From Yoonia sp. GPGPB17 (GTDB taxonomy: Bacteria; Pseudomonadota; Alphaproteobacteria; Rhodobacterales; Rhodobacteraceae), in the NCBI RefSeq assembly GCF_037892195.1, contig NZ_JATACI010000002.1, positions 62,001 to 126,000 on the forward strand: 64,000 bases of DNA, written 5' to 3'. Below are positions 19,873 through 28,883 of this stretch, piece by piece (within the stretch, counting starts at the first letter, position 1; every line of letters begins with the position of its first letter). Below the pieces are notes generated by a model. It was not told the DNA's origin. It saw nothing but the letters and a program-made list of their open reading frames with translations, and did not search any database. A program made the position numbers and the translations under genes.

Positions 19873-21667
19873 TTACTCGCCCAAGGCGATGCCTTCGCGC
19901 CGCGGGTCGGCGCCACCGCTGAGTGTGTCGCCAATCGCGATGGCATGCAGGCCGGAGTTCAGGTCGCGGATGTTCACTTCAAAACCCCGTTCCACCAGCG
20001 CAGCTTCAAAGCTAGTCGCGTCGGTGCCGTCTTCAAGATCATAGGTGCCGAAGCGGTTCACCAGATGTGGCATCGCAACGGCCTGTTGCACGTCCATGCC
20101 CCAATCCACATGTGCGATGATCGCCTGTGCCACATAGCCGATAATCCGGCTGCCCCCGGGCGACCCGATCACAAGGCTGGGTTCACCGTCCTGCATTACG
20201 ATGGTGGGCGACATGGACGATCGTGGGCGCTTGCCCGGTTCGATCCGGTTGGCGATGGGGATGCCATCGCTGTGTGTGCGGAACGAGAAATCTGTCAGCT
20301 CGTTGTTGAGCAGGAACCCACGGACCATCAAACGTGATCCAAAGCCGTTTTCGATGGTTGTCGTCATCGACAAGGCGTTTCCATATTGATCGACGATTGA
20401 GATGTGCGACGTAGATGGCAGCTCCAGTGAGATATCATCGGCCAAGAGCATCGCATGGTCCCATTCGGGCGCGCCGGGGGCGACGTCTGTCAGAGCCGCG
20501 TCCCCGTCGAGAAGCGCTGCGCGTTCATCGAGGTAGGCGCCAAGCGGTTAGGCCTGCGGTTGGCATGGGCACAAAATCACTGTCAGCCATATAGCGGCCA
20601 CGGTCGGCAAATGCCAAACGCGAGGCATCACCGATCAAGCGCCATGTATCTGCACTCTCTGGCCCCATTTCAGCAAGATCATAACGGTCCAGCATGCCGA
20701 GGATCTGCCCGACGGTCAGCGCGCCGGAGGAGGGCGGCCCCATGCCGCAGACGTCCATCGTCCGGTAGGGCACGCAGACAGGGTCACGTTCGATCACCTC
20801 GTAGATTTCCAGATCGGTCGCCGTCAGCACGCCGGGGTTACCTGCTGCTGTTCTGACTGTGGCGACGATATCGTCTGCAATCGGCCCTTCATAGAAAGCG
20901 TCGCTGCCATGTGCTGCGATCAGGCGCAGTGTGTTGGCGTAGTCAGCGTTCACCAGCGTATCGCCAGCTTGCAGGGCATCACCGCCGGGGAAGAAATAAT
21001 CGGCTGTGCGGGTAAAGGTTTGCAGCCGCTCTGCACCACCAGCGATGGAGCTGGCGAGCCGTTCAGAGACTGTAAACCCGTCTTCCGCCAGCGAAATGGC
21101 AGGGGTGAACAACCCACCCCAATCTGCGCGTCCCCAGCGCGCGTGTGCTTCTTCCATCAGCATCGGCGTGCCGGGTGTGCCAACCGAGCGCCCCCCGACA
21201 ACGGCATCCCAAAAACCCATCGGTTCACCATCCTCGGTCTGAAACAGGGTCGGTGTGACGGCGAGTGGTGCGGTTTCGCGGCCATCCAGCGTAGTAACCT
21301 CGCCCGATGTCGCGTCGTACCAGACAAGGAAAGCGCCACCGCCAAGGCCGGATGATTGCGGTTCAACAAGACCGAGGACAGCTTGGACGGCGACCATGGC
21401 GTCTGCCGCTGTCCCACCGTCGCGCAGTACTGCGGCACCGGCTTCAACGGCCAATGGGTTTGCTGCGGCGACCATCCAGTTCTCTGCGGTTGTCGGTGTG
21501 CCCGCTTGTTTTGCTGCCAAGGCAGCCTGCGCGGCCTCGGACACCGCAGCAAAGGTTGAGAGGCCGCTTGTGACTTCTGGTGCGACTGCGTCGGCGGCTT
21601 GCTGCGCAGCCAACGGCCCAGCGAGACCCGTAGACAGTGCCAAAACCACGAATGAAAATTTTGTCAT
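19873..21667 (-). pseudogene. ggt: Gamma-glutamyltranspeptidase, frameshifted
   Basis: Periplasmic Ntn-hydrolase that cleaves gamma-glutamyl bonds (glutathione salvage). ATG 21667 opens a signal peptide (KFSFVVLALSTGLAGPLAAQ). The large-subunit frame contains AANPLAVEAGAAVLRDGGTA and PQSSGLGGGAFLVW. It ends prematurely at TGA 20525-20527 after MPTAGLTAWRLPR. Another frame continues the family sequence (AYLDERAALLDGD..., then LPSTSHISIVDQYGNALSM, where the Thr before Ser-His is the autocleavage nucleophile, and the oxyanion-type GSPGGSRIIGYVAQ) down to 19873. Removing one base near 20537-20542 rejoins them. The restored length of ~597 aa is normal. As written neither fragment could be active. 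Confidence 0.88.
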
Positions 21668-21966
21668 TTTTGAAAATCCTTTGCTGTGGGTCATGAAAAG
21701 CATGGGACGGGACAGGCTGAAATCAATAGAAAACGCCCCATATGTCATGGGTTAATTTGTCAGCGCTTGCGTATTTTTTTGGCAATAACCTAAAGGGTAA
21801 ACAGCCAAAACCAGTGGATTTTGGCCTTTTTGCGGTCTGATAAACAAATGGACCGGTGCAGATTCATTCGCTAGCGTCATCGTAGGTAGCAAAAGAAAGG
21901 CGAGTCCAAGCGCCTCATAGCCACCTAAAAATATAGTCAAAAGACTAAAATAATGGGGACAAAATC
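21668..21966. other. A/T-rich intergenic region between ggt and uspA
   Basis: About 300 nt separating divergent genes. It is visibly richer in A and T than its surroundings (runs such as TATTTTTTTGGC and AAAATATAGTCAAAAGACTAAAATAAT). No convincing gene. It probably carries the promoters of ggt and uspA. Confidence 0.5.
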
Positions 21967-22398
21967 ATGAAACTAGTTATTGGACTCGATGGTCAAAGCT
22001 CGGGGGAAAAAGCCCTGGAATTTGCCAAGAGTGTTGCGGCGCATAGTGAAACCTGTGAGCTGATCGTCGTTTATGTGATCGAATGGTCACCGTTTTCTTT
22101 CCAAACGGCAGAAGAAAATGCGGCGCGCCATAAGCGGCGCGAAGAGGAAATTGCCGTTGCAATGGAGCGGGTCGTTGAACCGGCCGTAGCGTCACTAAAA
22201 GAGGCTGGACATACCGCGCGCGCGGTCGTGCGTCATGGCGATGTTGCCGATACCATTGACGACATTGCCCATTCCGAGGGGGCGTCGCAGATCGTTATCG
22301 CGCGCTCCAGTGCCGGTGGCCTAACCTCGCGCCTGTTTGGCAGTTCAACCGCAAACCTTGTCATGAACGCACGCGTTCCTGTTACCGTAGTCGCATAA
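21967..22398 (+). CDS. Universal stress protein (UspA family)
   Basis: A 143-aa single-domain Usp. It begins with the typical strand-Asp motif MKLVIGLDGQSSGEKALEFA and ends with VIARSSAGGLTSRLFGSSTANLVMNARVPVTVV, the region that binds ATP in ATP-type Usps (Gly-x2-Gly-x9-Gly-Ser). The spacing here is close but not identical to the canonical form, so nucleotide binding is likely rather than certain. It lies 12 nt before the amino-acid symporter gene and is almost surely cotranscribed; pairing of Usp domains with transporters is a recurring theme. Confidence 0.9.
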   Translation: MKLVIGLDGQSSGEKALEFAKSVAAHSETCELIVVYVIEWSPFSFQTAEENAARHKRREEEIAVAMERVVEPAVASLKEAGHTARAVVRHGDVADTIDDIAHSEGASQIVIARSSAGGLTSRLFGSSTANLVMNARVPVTVVA

Positions 22399-22410
22399 GG
22401 ATCGGGTCAC

Positions 22411-23967
22411 ATGAAAAAGATTTACTCAATTGTCTGGGCGGTCATCGCCTATCTTGCCATCGCCGTGCCCGCACAGGCGCAAGAGGCTGCGGCGTCGCTG
22501 GACGCCCGTGTCAATGAAGCTTTTGCCAATGCGACAGGCTGGTTCGTCAACTTTATCTTTATGTCGATCCCGGGCACCAATTTTCCCTGGATTGTGATGT
22601 GGCTGGTGATCGGGGCCACTGTGTTTACAGTCTATTTTGCCGCTGTACAATTTCGCTTCTTTGGCCACGCCATCGGGTTGGTGAAGGGTGACTACTCCGA
22701 CCCTAATGACGCGGGCGAAGTTAGCCACTTTCAGGCGCTTGCCACAGCCCTGTCAGGTACCGTTGGTCTGGGCAACATCGCCGGTGTTGCGGTGGCCGTC
22801 GGGATCGGCGGACCGGGTGCCACATTCTGGATGATCCTTGCGGGCCTGCTGGGCATGGCATCGAAATTCACTGAATGTACGCTGGGTGTGAAATATCGCA
22901 ACGAATACCCTGATGGGACCGTATCGGGTGGTCCGATGTACTACATCTCAAAAGGGTTTGATGAGCTGGGCTTGCCTGGCGGTAAAATCCTTGCGATCCT
23001 GTTCTCGGTCTTCTGTATTCTTGGTGCTTTGGGTGGCGGGAACATGTTCCAGGCCAACCAGGCCCACGCGCAGATTACACAGATCACAGGTGATTTCCCA
23101 GGCTGGATCACGGGCCTGATCTTTGCCGCTGTTGTGTTTGCGGTGATCGTCGGTGGTATCAAGTCGATTGCGCGGGTGACCGAAAAAGTCGTGCCGTTCA
23201 TGGGCATTCTTTATGTTGGTGCAGCGATTGTTGTTTTGATCGTGAACTATGACATGATCGGTTGGGCCTTTGGTCAGATCTTTGCAGGTGCCTTCACAGG
23301 TCTCGGCGTGGCGGGCGGTTTCGTCGGCGCGTTGATCCAAGGGTTCAAGCGCGCCGCGTTCTCGAACGAGGCGGGCGTGGGTTCTGCGGCGATTGCACAC
23401 TCGGCGGTGAAAACCAAAGAGCCAATCACCGAAGGGTTCGTGTCCCTGCTTGAGCCACTGATCGACACCGTTGTGATCTGTACGATGACAGCTTTGGTCA
23501 TCATCATCTCGCAGCAGCTGCTGATTGATCAGGCCACTGGCAACTACATGCTGAACGAAGGCGGTACGGCCATTGCGACAGTCGATGGCAACAGCGGCGT
23601 TGCGCTGACCTCAGCCGCGTTTGGGTCTGCGATTAGCTGGTTCCCATATGTGCTGGCGATTGCGGTGATCCTGTTTGCCTTCTCGACCATGATTTCCTGG
23701 TCGTATTACGGGCTGAAAGCCTGGACCTATCTGTTTGGCGAAGGCAAAACGACCGAGCTGGTCTTTAAGATCATCTTCTGCGTCTTCATCGTGATTGGTG
23801 CGGCGGCCAGCCTTGGGCCTGTGATTGACTTCTCGGATGCAGCGATCTTTGCGATGGCGGTGGTCAACATCTTCTGCCTGTACTTCCTGATGAAGGTGGT
23901 GCGGACAGAGTTGAACTCTTACGCTGCGCGCCTGAAGGCAGGCGAGATCAAGAAGTTCAAGCACTAA
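22411..23967 (+). CDS. AGCS-family sodium:alanine/glycine symporter
   Basis: A 518-aa inner-membrane sodium-coupled importer of alanine or glycine. The N-terminus looks like a cleavable signal (YSIVWAVIAYLAIAVPAQAQ), then about ten hydrophobic helices follow. Family signatures are ATALSGTVGLGNIAGVAVAV, GMASKFTECTLGVKYR, GGPMYYISKG and RAAFSNEAGVGSAAIAHSAV. Length is normal. A strong terminator follows the stop, so the uspA-symporter unit ends here. Confidence 0.94.
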   Translation: MKKIYSIVWAVIAYLAIAVPAQAQEAAASLDARVNEAFANATGWFVNFIFMSIPGTNFPWIVMWLVIGATVFTVYFAAVQFRFFGHAIGLVKGDYSDPNDAGEVSHFQALATALSGTVGLGNIAGVAVAVGIGGPGATFWMILAGLLGMASKFTECTLGVKYRNEYPDGTVSGGPMYYISKGFDELGLPGGKILAILFSVFCILGALGGGNMFQANQAHAQITQITGDFPGWITGLIFAAVVFAVIVGGIKSIARVTEKVVPFMGILYVGAAIVVLIVNYDMIGWAFGQIFAGAFTGLGVAGGFVGALIQGFKRAAFSNEAGVGSAAIAHSAVKTKEPITEGFVSLLEPLIDTVVICTMTALVIIISQQLLIDQATGNYMLNEGGTAIATVDGNSGVALTSAAFGSAISWFPYVLAIAVILFAFSTMISWSYYGLKAWTYLFGEGKTTELVFKIIFCVFIVIGAAASLGPVIDFSDAAIFAMAVVNIFCLYFLMKVVRTELNSYAARLKAGEIKKFKH

Positions 23968-23986
23968 GGCATCTTGCTAGAAGTCA

Positions 23987-24020
23987 GAAAGGCCGCGAGC
24001 GTCAACTCGCGGCCTTTCTT
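23987..24020 (+). terminator. Rho-independent terminator after the AGCS symporter
   Basis: GAAAGGCCGCGAG pairs with CTCGCGGCCTTTC around a short loop, followed by TT. It sits between the symporter stop and the convergent gene at 24040; the A/T ends allow use on both strands. Confidence 0.85.
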
Positions 24021-24039
24021 ACGTTCAGGGGCTTTGCGT

Positions 24040-25041
24040 TTACCGCATCCAGAACCCCGCCGATTTGATCTTGTTACGGATCGTCCGCTCATGACGTGGC
24101 AGGTTGCCCTGATCAAACAGCGCGCGCACCTTATGGCCGCGGCTTTGATAGACCATGCGCTTGAACGGCTCGTGCAGTTTGAGCAGTTTCTTTAGCTTGT
24201 TGGGGGCTGTGATCTCTTCCAGAATGGTGATCTGCGCATCAGAGGCTGTCGCATAAAAAAGCGGCAATGTCCGGTAGTGATAGCTGACTGCACCATCAAG
24301 CCCGTCCAACCCCACATCTGGCCGCCCGCCGCCCAGCCCATGGATCACCAACGGCAAAGCCACCTGATCGAGCCAGGGATCAAGCGGTTGGATCACCAAC
24401 TCCTTGGGTGGGTCGTCGCGTATATTGACAGCGTATTCGGTGAACCGGGCACCAAAAGCGGCAGGATCGGGTCCATAGAACCATCCTGCATTAAAATAGA
24501 GGTAGCGTTCCCAGTATTCATCTGGCTGTGACAGATCGAGTGTGCTTTCGAATTCCAGACCAAACTTGTCATAAAGCGATTTCCAGATCGCGGTGTAGCC
24601 GGGCCAATACAGCTCTTCTACGGGCCAGGTCGGGGTGCGCTTCATGGACGCGGCAGGGCGGGAAAAGTCGAAAGGCAGCTCTGCCAGTTCACCGGTGATC
24701 AATGTGTCAGTATCAAAGAAGATAAAAGGCTCGCCCACAGGCAGAACCTGCAAGCCCTCGATCTTGTTGCCATGGGGATAGCTGCTGCCAAAATGGCGCG
24801 TCTCAAACGGGACCACGCGCGCGCCCAAGGACATCAGGTGATCTTTGACAATCGCAGACATGCGCGGATCGCTGTCCCACAGAGGGCCGGGTTGAGGTTC
24901 TGCCACGAAAAGCTGGCCTTGAAACCGGGGCGCATAGGCCCGCAGAGAGGCCGCAAACAAAAGCGCCTCATACGCGAGCCGACCGCTTTGGCCGACAATC
25001 ATGATATTGAAGTTAGCGGTCTGAAGCGGCGGGGCGGCCAT
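24040..25041 (-). CDS. Glycosyltransferase-like protein with DxD motif
   Basis: A 333-aa soluble protein with features of a GT-A fold: an N-terminal Rossmann-like strand (FNIMIVGQSGRLAYEALLFAASL), an FFDTDTLITGEL motif near residue 110 that would bind metal and nucleotide-sugar, and a late aromatic-rich acceptor region (YLYFNAGWFYGPDP, ... DPWLDQVALPLVIHGLGGG). The C-terminal ~60 residues are basic and helical. No signal or membrane segment is seen. No other surface-sugar genes are adjacent, so donor and acceptor are unknown. Confidence 0.65.
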   Translation of the reverse strand: MAAPPLQTANFNIMIVGQSGRLAYEALLFAASLRAYAPRFQGQLFVAEPQPGPLWDSDPRMSAIVKDHLMSLGARVVPFETRHFGSSYPHGNKIEGLQVLPVGEPFIFFDTDTLITGELAELPFDFSRPAASMKRTPTWPVEELYWPGYTAIWKSLYDKFGLEFESTLDLSQPDEYWERYLYFNAGWFYGPDPAAFGARFTEYAVNIRDDPPKELVIQPLDPWLDQVALPLVIHGLGGGRPDVGLDGLDGAVSYHYRTLPLFYATASDAQITILEEITAPNKLKKLLKLHEPFKRMVYQSRGHKVRALFDQGNLPRHERTIRNKIKSAGFWMR

Positions 25042-25744
25042 GGGTATTCCGATCTAGAACCAGTCGGGCCTGTTTAAACGCGGCAGGCGGGCAGACGCAA
25101 GAAATGCGCGGTTGGGTGCAAGACGACGGGCTGGGGTATCCAGGCGATATGAAAGACACGAAGTGCGATGTTGAGACCGCAAACAGAACGAAACTGGCCA
25201 CCTGGTGAATGGCCAAGCAGGTTCAAACTACGAACAAAGTTTGTCCGGCCACATTTAAGGGCTGTAAAAACACAACACGAAGCCAATGAATGTTAGAAAA
25301 CCAATGGCAGCCCCATCGGCTGTCTAGCAGCTGGTCGATTGGGATTGATGTGATGTCGGTCTTGCAGGGGATGGCCTAAAGAACGCCAGCCGCGTTCACG
25401 CCGTGTATCGTAAGAAAAAACGATCCACCGCTGAAGGGAAAGAAGCCACGCGCCTGTTGCAAGTGCGGGGCGATGTTCCAGCCGACACAGAAGCGTCGAA
25501 TGCTGTGCGAATACTGTTTCCGTCACGCTTGGTAGCCATCAGATGCGGCAGGTCATGCCGGGGGCCTTGTTCATGCCCGCCCCGAAATGCCCCCGTTAGT
25601 CAGTGAGTGGGAAAACCTTGACAGCGCGCGGTCTGCCGTTTCTGACGCGGCGCGCATCATCCACGCGTTTTTTATTTCCCGCGAATTGCGTTCGCGCTAT
25701 GGTTGAAGAAAAGCGTTGGCATCCAATTTGAGTGAGGATTTTTA
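25042..25744. other. Gene-poor region with degenerate coding traces
   Basis: No intact gene is apparent in these 703 nt. Two short coding-like traces occur in shifting frames: a Cys4 zinc-ribbon fragment (25403-25535) and a stretch at about 25592-25708 reading WENLDSARSAVSDAARIIHA... up to ELRSRYG and a stop, without a start in its own frame. The region looks like decayed accessory DNA next to the hypothetical genes that follow. Confidence 0.5.
25403..25535 (+). pseudogene. Possible small zinc-ribbon protein, frameshifted
   Basis: The frame ending at TAG 25533-25535 reads RACCKCGAMFQPTQKRRMLC then EYCFRHAW, with two CxxC knuckles (CCKC and CEYC) as in treble-clef zinc proteins, but it has no start codon after the preceding stop at 25377. 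A GTG at 25403 in another frame (YRKKKRSTAEGK) could supply the N-terminus if one base near 25440 were lost. Very short and tentative. Confidence 0.3.
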
Positions 25745-26545
25745 ATGGTTTGGTTTTGTCGTCGTACTCTTGCTGCATCGTGTATTGCTCTTACCGTTGG
25801 ATGCGGCGGTGGTGGAGGCGAGGGTACTGGCTCGGGCGGATCATTCGATGTTGACGGTGGTGATTCCGCTCTGATCCTTGGTGCCGGTGCCTTGTTGGCT
25901 TGGTTTGTCATTGATCAACTCGCACCCAATACATCTGATACACCAGTCGAAGCTACTCGTCTATTTGCTGGTAGTGATCAGTTTGCTCCTAGTCGTTTCG
26001 CCACCTACGGCATCGTGGCCTTTCCAGCGTCAGGATCAAGTGAAGATGCAGGGAGGCTTCAACTGTTTTGTGAAGCCTATGCTGCTGGGCTTAACTGGAT
26101 AGGAGAAAGCAGTGCTCCGCCAAGTCGGCAAGCGGTAACGGTCTGGCCTCTAATTGACGATGTTGATCCGAGTGATTTCCGCACCACGCTTGATGAAAGG
26201 TGTGAGTCAGCGGTTTTGTTGTAAGATAGAAGAGCTGCTTCAAGAGCACTACGAGCCATTCGCGAACGTAGAATTGAAACCAACGGACGGGGCCCGTTCT
26301 TTGTAGCGTGGTCGCTTGGAGAGACCTTTGGGCATCCAAGTGAAGGTCAGGTCTTAGTATACGATATGTCGAAGGTTACTGACTCGCTGCAGGCGGCTCA
26401 ACACCTACGCCAATGGTCTGTCGAGCTAGAAGCGGGACCGGAGACTTGGCAGGGGGATTGGGATGATGAACGCCGATGGTTGGCGATTCAGCGAACGATG
26501 ACGAACTTTGGACGTCCGATTGACCGCTTCTTCTTTGACAATTAG
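25745..26545 (+). pseudogene. Lipoprotein-like hypothetical gene interrupted by in-frame TAA
   Basis: ATG 25745 opens a lipoprotein signal (ALTVGC lipobox, Cys about residue 20), a Gly-rich spacer and one hydrophobic segment (ALILGAGALLAWFVIDQL). The frame meets TAA at 26222-26224 after 159 codons. The same frame then stays open for another 106 codons with normal-looking protein (GPFFVAWSLGETFGHPSEGQ, LRQWSVELEAGPETWQGDWD) to TAG 26543-26545. Either a nonsense mutation or sequence error split one gene, or the TAA is a genuine end. The family is not recognised. Base composition is lower in G+C than neighbours, hinting at acquired DNA. Confidence 0.55.
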
Positions 26546-26551
26546 CGGGCG

Positions 26552-26800
26552 GTGGCAAGAATTATGGAAGCAGTAAAGAGTTTTTGGCGCCCACTTCTGA
26601 CGGTCACATGTCTTACCGTCGTTTCGACGTTTTGGGCATATCAGTATTTTGACCAGTACACGACTGGAGCCGCCGTAGTCTGGTTTCTTCTTTTGGGCCT
26701 TTTTTGGACGGCCATCGTAGCGCTCGGCTGGCGAGTTGTCCCGGTTCTTTCGCGGAAAGCACTAGTGAGTCTGCGCAACTTCTTTGATCGCCTTAAGTAA
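26552..26800 (+). CDS. Small two-helix membrane protein
   Basis: An 82-aa ORF with two hydrophobic helices (LLTVTCLTVVSTFWAYQYF, about 15-33, and AAVVWFLLLGLFWTAIVALGW, about 40-60) and a basic C-terminus (SRKALVSLRNFFDRLK). The start is GTG 26552 or ATG 26564; no clear ribosome-binding site. It follows the interrupted lipoprotein gene by 6 nt on the same strand and may share its transcript. Not recognised. Confidence 0.55.
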   Translation: MARIMEAVKSFWRPLLTVTCLTVVSTFWAYQYFDQYTTGAAVVWFLLLGLFWTAIVALGWRVVPVLSRKALVSLRNFFDRLK

Positions 26801-26882
26801 CAATGATACAGCAAGGCTTTGGGTGCCCTGTATGTGGCCCCAGAAAAAAATCTTATTAAAATCAACGGGATAAGGCCACCAA

Positions 26883-26957
26883 TGGCAGTCCCTAGGGGAA
26901 TCGAACCCCTCTTTCCAGGTTGAAAACCTGGCGTCCTAACCGATAGACGAAGGGACC
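26883..26957 (-). tRNA. tRNA-Glu (anticodon UUC)
   Basis: On the minus strand the cloverleaf starts GGTCCCTTCGTCTATCGG. The anticodon stem is CCAGG/CCTGG with loop TTTTCAA (anticodon TTC), the T-arm is GGGGTTCGATTCCCC, and the acceptor strand AGGGACT is followed by G and an encoded CCA (26885-26883). The first acceptor pair is G-U. It marks the boundary between the hypothetical accessory patch (25-26.8 kb) and the conserved recJ-glpX-hom block. Confidence 0.97.
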
Positions 26958-27032
26958 GCAGTTGGTGCGCCGCTTTTAGGGAAACCCGGCGGGGCGCGCA
27001 AGAGGGTTTTTTCGTTTTTTGTACAAGGTCTG

Positions 27033-28796
27033 TCAGGGGGCGGGTGCGGCATCCTCTAGCCGCAGCTGCACCGATTGCCGCCCTTGCCATGTATTGATTT
27101 CCAGCCGCCCTGCCAGATGAAAACGGGCGCCGTTGTGGTTAATCAACATTGGGCCCATCGGTCCGTCCATTGCACCAAAGCTGATCCCCTCGATGCGCCC
27201 GCCAAGGCCGTCGCCAAAGCTGATTTTCAGGTGGTTCGCACCAACCTGTTTGGCGAAATGGATCTGGCAATCAGGAAACGCAAAGCGTGGGGCAGGGGCA
27301 CCAGCACCGAAGGGACCGGCATTTTCAATTTGATTGATCAGCTCAATTGTTGCGGCCCCCGGCATCAGGATGCCACTGATTTTGAGGTCGGCAGGCCCGA
27401 TATCTGCTGCCCCTTGTTTGGCAAGCAGATCGCCAAGACGCGCCATTGCCTCGTCCAGTTTGTCTCTTGCAACTGTCAGCCCCGCCGCCATCTTATGCCC
27501 ACCGCCTTTGATCAGCAGTCCATCCTGTGTGGTGCGCTGAATTGCGGCCCCAAGATCAATACCCGAGACAGAGCGGCCAGAGCCTTTGCCTTCATCCCCC
27601 TCCAGCCCGATCACGATGGCCGGGCGGTTGGTAGCTTCTTTCAGCCTTGCGGCGACGATACCAACCACGCCGGGATGCCAGCCTTCACCAGCCGCCCAGA
27701 CCAAGGGTCCGTCCAGCCCGCGTGCAGTGGCTTGGTCCAGTGCGAGATCGCGCACCTTTGCTTCGACCTCGCGCCGGTCTGTGTTCAGCTCATCAAGCTT
27801 TGCAGCCATTGCTTCGGCTTCAACCGGGTTGTCGGTCGCTAGCAGCCGCGCGCCCAGATCGGCTTTGCCAATACGGCCACCGGCATTCACCCGTGGCCCA
27901 AGTAGGAAGCCCAGATGATAGCCGGTCGGTGCCTGGTCGAGGCCGGCAACATCAGCCAGTGCCGTCAGCCCCACACGATTGCGCCGCGCCATGACGGTCA
28001 GACCTTGACGAACAAAGGCGCGATTGACGCCGATCAAAGGCGCTACATCGGCCACGGTCGCCAGCCCCACCAGATCAAGCATTGCCATCAAGTCAGGGCC
28101 TTGTTGTCCCGCCTCGCGCAGCTGCCGATTCACATCAACGAGCATGAGGAAAACAACGCCAGCGGCACAAAGATTTGCCAGATCGCCAGATTCGTCTTGT
28201 CGGTTCGGGTTCACGACGGCCAAGGCATCCGGCAGGGTTTCGCCACCCAGATGGTGATCCAGCACAATGACATCAGCACCCTTTGCAGCCGCGATGGGGC
28301 CGTGAGACAGCGTGCCACAGTCCACACAGATGATCAGGTCGTGGTCGTTGGCCAATGAGGACATTGCGGCATCGTTGGGCCCGTAGCCTTCGTCAATACG
28401 GTCAGGGACATACAGTGTTGCTTGCAGCCCCATATCGCGCAGCCAGGTGATCAAAAGGGCTGCTGAACTGCCGCCATCCACATCGTAATCGGCGAAAATG
28501 GCGATACGTTCTTTCCCCGCGACGGCCTGCAAGAACCGCGCAGTGGCATGATCCATATCTTTCAGATCACGCGGGTCGGGCAGCAGATCACGTAGTGTAG
28601 GGGCCAGAAAACCTGCGGCCTCTTGCGCGGTGACGCCCCGTCTGACCAAAACGCGGCAAAGCGGTGCCGCAAGTCCGGTTTCCTGCGCCATTGCTTCGGA
28701 GAGCCGATCCTCTTCAGCCGAGGGGCCGACCCAGCGGCGCCCAGTGGCCGATGCCGTGACGTTCAAAAAAGCAGGTGTATCTGGTGGTATATTCAT
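27033..28796 (-). CDS. recJ: Single-stranded-DNA-specific exonuclease RecJ
   Basis: 5'-3' ssDNA exonuclease of recombination and mismatch repair. DHH-family metal motifs are present: IAIFADYDVDGGSSAALL (about residues 80-97), DCGTLSHGP, VLDHHLGGE, and the DHHA1 segment ending SGIDLGAAIQ and KGGGHKMAAGLTV. The C-terminal OB-like part ends VQLRLEDA. I start at ATG 28796 (MNIPPDTPAFLNV); the upstream extension to 28820 is poor. The resulting 587 aa is normal. It is co-oriented with glpX and hom, an arrangement I know from Rhodobacterales. Confidence 0.95.
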   Translation of the reverse strand: MNIPPDTPAFLNVTASATGRRWVGPSAEEDRLSEAMAQETGLAAPLCRVLVRRGVTAQEAAGFLAPTLRDLLPDPRDLKDMDHATARFLQAVAGKERIAIFADYDVDGGSSAALLITWLRDMGLQATLYVPDRIDEGYGPNDAAMSSLANDHDLIICVDCGTLSHGPIAAAKGADVIVLDHHLGGETLPDALAVVNPNRQDESGDLANLCAAGVVFLMLVDVNRQLREAGQQGPDLMAMLDLVGLATVADVAPLIGVNRAFVRQGLTVMARRNRVGLTALADVAGLDQAPTGYHLGFLLGPRVNAGGRIGKADLGARLLATDNPVEAEAMAAKLDELNTDRREVEAKVRDLALDQATARGLDGPLVWAAGEGWHPGVVGIVAARLKEATNRPAIVIGLEGDEGKGSGRSVSGIDLGAAIQRTTQDGLLIKGGGHKMAAGLTVARDKLDEAMARLGDLLAKQGAADIGPADLKISGILMPGAATIELINQIENAGPFGAGAPAPRFAFPDCQIHFAKQVGANHLKISFGDGLGGRIEGISFGAMDGPMGPMLINHNGARFHLAGRLEINTWQGRQSVQLRLEDAAPAP

Positions 28797-28883
28797 CGAC
28801 ACACACAATATGGGGCCCACGGCGCTTTGGCCACGGCTAGTTTACATCAAGCGACCGAACTATTTGTCCGGCAAGCTTCGGCA

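Noticed and set aside
21752-21940. 62-aa minus-strand ORF upstream of ggt with hydrophobic start
   Set aside because: It needs a TTG start with no ribosome-binding site and lies in A/T-rich promoter space; composition looks accidental.
25042-25744. Decayed insertion sequence in the gene-poor stretch
   Set aside because: No terminal inverted repeats, target duplication or transposase motif could be found.
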